A stretch of DNA of 64,000 nt from Ailurus styani (lineage: Eukaryota > Chordata > Mammalia > Carnivora > Ailuridae), in NCBI GenBank assembly GCA_002007465.1, contig LNAC01000847.1:422984-486983 (forward strand), in the 5' to 3' direction. Below are positions 62,430 through 64,000 of the stretch, piece by piece. Position 1 is the first letter of the stretch, and each line of letters starts with the position of its first letter. The notes under the pieces were generated by a model. It ran no database searches and had not been told where the DNA came from. It saw only the letters and a list, made by a program, of their open reading frames with translations. Position numbers and translations under genes: made by a program.

Positions 62430-64000
62430 TCTAAAGTTTAAAAGTTTAAATGCTTTAAGTTTCCTACCATTCATAGATTTAAATGTTCTCTAATACTTAA
62501 CTTTCACTCTGATAAGATTCTCTGCTTTTTATTCAAGTATGTATTTGTCATTAAAATTGGTGTGGGTGTACTTTGTAGAGTTTTCAGGAAGAAAATGCTT
62601 TTTCAGTTTCTATTTCACTGCTTGTGTATTTAACATGTGTCAGCAAAGTGTTTTCAGAAGTTTGTGCTTAATACATTCTGTGGGCTATGGCTACAGATAG
62701 GCCATTAGACCACTTCAGGGCCACTATAATCACAGCCTATTACACTAAGGGAGAATATCTGAGTGATTCAGGTGTAAGCTTAGCGGACACACAACCAGCT
62801 GTAGAGGACAGACAAGCAGCTCTAGCAGTCAAAATCATGTATTTACCCAAGGAATTCCAATTCCATCTCTACTCAACAGCTCACACCTCTCAAGTGGGTT
62901 TGGGCATGATAAGCCTTACTCTTAGGGAGGTACTGAGGTACTGACAACTGGTGAGAAAACTGGATGTGATTAATCAATATATTGTTCAAACCAATGAGCT
63001 AAAAAGGGTTTGTTATGTGACAGCAGCTAGTTGTTAGAAAAGCTGTGCCTAGAAATATAGTACTATCATAACAATAATCTAAAGTTATGTATCACTGGCT
63101 CTATAATAAAGTGTTGGGCAGAAACTGGTAATTGGTACAAAAGTTAGAAAAACGGCAAGTAAATTATTAGGAAAGTCTGGGAAAAGTCATGGGATTATTA
63201 TGGAAAAATTATTAGTAGTCCTGGAAAAGATGGTGACCTGTGTTACGTAGCAGCAAATGTAAAACTGTTTCTTATGGTAAATTTAAAACAAAATGATAAA
63301 CCTTATGAACCTATGGACCCTGGCAAGATGATTTTTCGGGTAATATATTCAGAATGTCAGTTGGTTTTACTGCATATGATCAGGTATGTTGATAAAAAGT
63401 CAAGAAAAGCATTGTCCATTTGGCAGGTTTAGAGGGTAAATGCAGAAGGCAAGGAAAACTACATTGGAAAATAAAATTGCTTCTTGTCACTAGTTTTCCC
63501 AGCTGGCAAAAGATTTTCAAAGTAAAATGATGACCGAGGACTCAAATCAAGGCTGTAGCTGTAAGACCCTTTGCTAAGAGTTCTAAAAGTATGAAGTGGT
63601 GTCCCATGGGAGAAGAAAAGAGAAGGATGGGAACATCTGGAAATCTTTCAGGTGTGGTCTCAAGGATGTCAAATACAAAATAGCAACAGGTAAGTGCAGA
63701 AAGAGAAGCAGTTCTCAAAAACAACTGTGATTTAGCTTTTGCCGCAGATTAGACTATAACCAGACAGAGAAAGTCCACAACATTTTATAGTAAGTTACAT
63801 AGGTAAAAGCTACCAACTTATAATAAAAGTGGCTTAAATTGTTCAAATTGAAAAACATCCTGTGGGCCTCCAACTTTGCATGGGCAGGAGTAAGTTTAAG
63901 AAATGGACCATTTCTTCAGAAGTAACCAAGGAGAGCAACAGACTAGGAAAGGTATCACAGAAAGCAGAGCAAAGAACCAAGAGAGGGCCATAGGAAACAA
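62430..64000. other. Intron 3 sequence, unassigned
   Basis: Less AT-rich than its neighbours and poor in SINE/L1 signal. Phrases such as GGTGGTGTCCCATGGG-like text near 63597 could belong to an old ERVL-MaLR internal region, but I cannot support that. No conserved protein seen. Confidence 0.35.

Overview
The window is vertebrate, specifically carnivoran, nuclear DNA. It is AT-rich and almost entirely non-coding. It is full of tRNA-Lys-derived Can-SINE (SINEC) copies whose head reads GGGCGCCTGGGTGGCTCAG, and it carries the carnivore L1 3' end. The SINE subtype (TTAAAGCCTCTGC followed by a repeated TCTGCCTGCC/TCTGCCTAC tail) points to a caniform, most likely a mustelid; that last step is inference from the repeat flavour.

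The only protein-coding sequence I can support is two internal exons of DPYD (dihydropyrimidine dehydrogenase), on the minus strand. Exon 5 is at 11498-11659 (54 whole codons, residues 108-161 in human numbering). Exon 4 is at 36089-36176 (88 bp, residues 79-107 plus the last base of codon 78). Both have canonical GT/AG splice sites and no gaps or stops. Together they encode the N-terminal iron-sulphur domain, including all ligands of its two 4Fe-4S clusters. The gene is transcribed right to left, so 36177-64000 is intron 3 (incomplete), 11660-36088 is intron 4 (24,429 bp, complete) and 1-11497 is intron 5 (incomplete). Exons 3 and 6 lie outside the window.

Layout by region. 1-11.5 kb (intron 5): a minus-strand L1 fragment, two SINEs, and a nearly full-length but decayed L1 at 4364-10209 with a 12-bp target-site duplication (TSD) and a SINE inside. 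11.7-36 kb (intron 4): old L1 remnants, then a stack of nested L1s between 14.1 and 23.5 kb, an AAGGG-type tract at 24.4 kb, SINEs, and a large GAAA/GGAA tract at 31.2-31.9 kb with two single-N joins that look like assembly duplications. 36-64 kb (intron 3): L2, MIR and MER5-like relics, many SINEs, a decayed RPL12 processed pseudogene (45.16-46.16 kb) broken by an L1 that is itself broken by a SINE, a motif-rich stretch near 39.0-39.3 kb that may be a conserved non-coding element, and another L1 at 58.4-61.7 kb.

I see no multi-gene system, operon, CRISPR array or structured RNA gene. The interest lies in retrotransposon archaeology (nested insertions, TSD-flanked poly(A)-only insertions), the probable assembly artefact and the candidate enhancer. 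Repeat boundaries without a stated TSD are approximate, and family names come from recognition rather than a database search.
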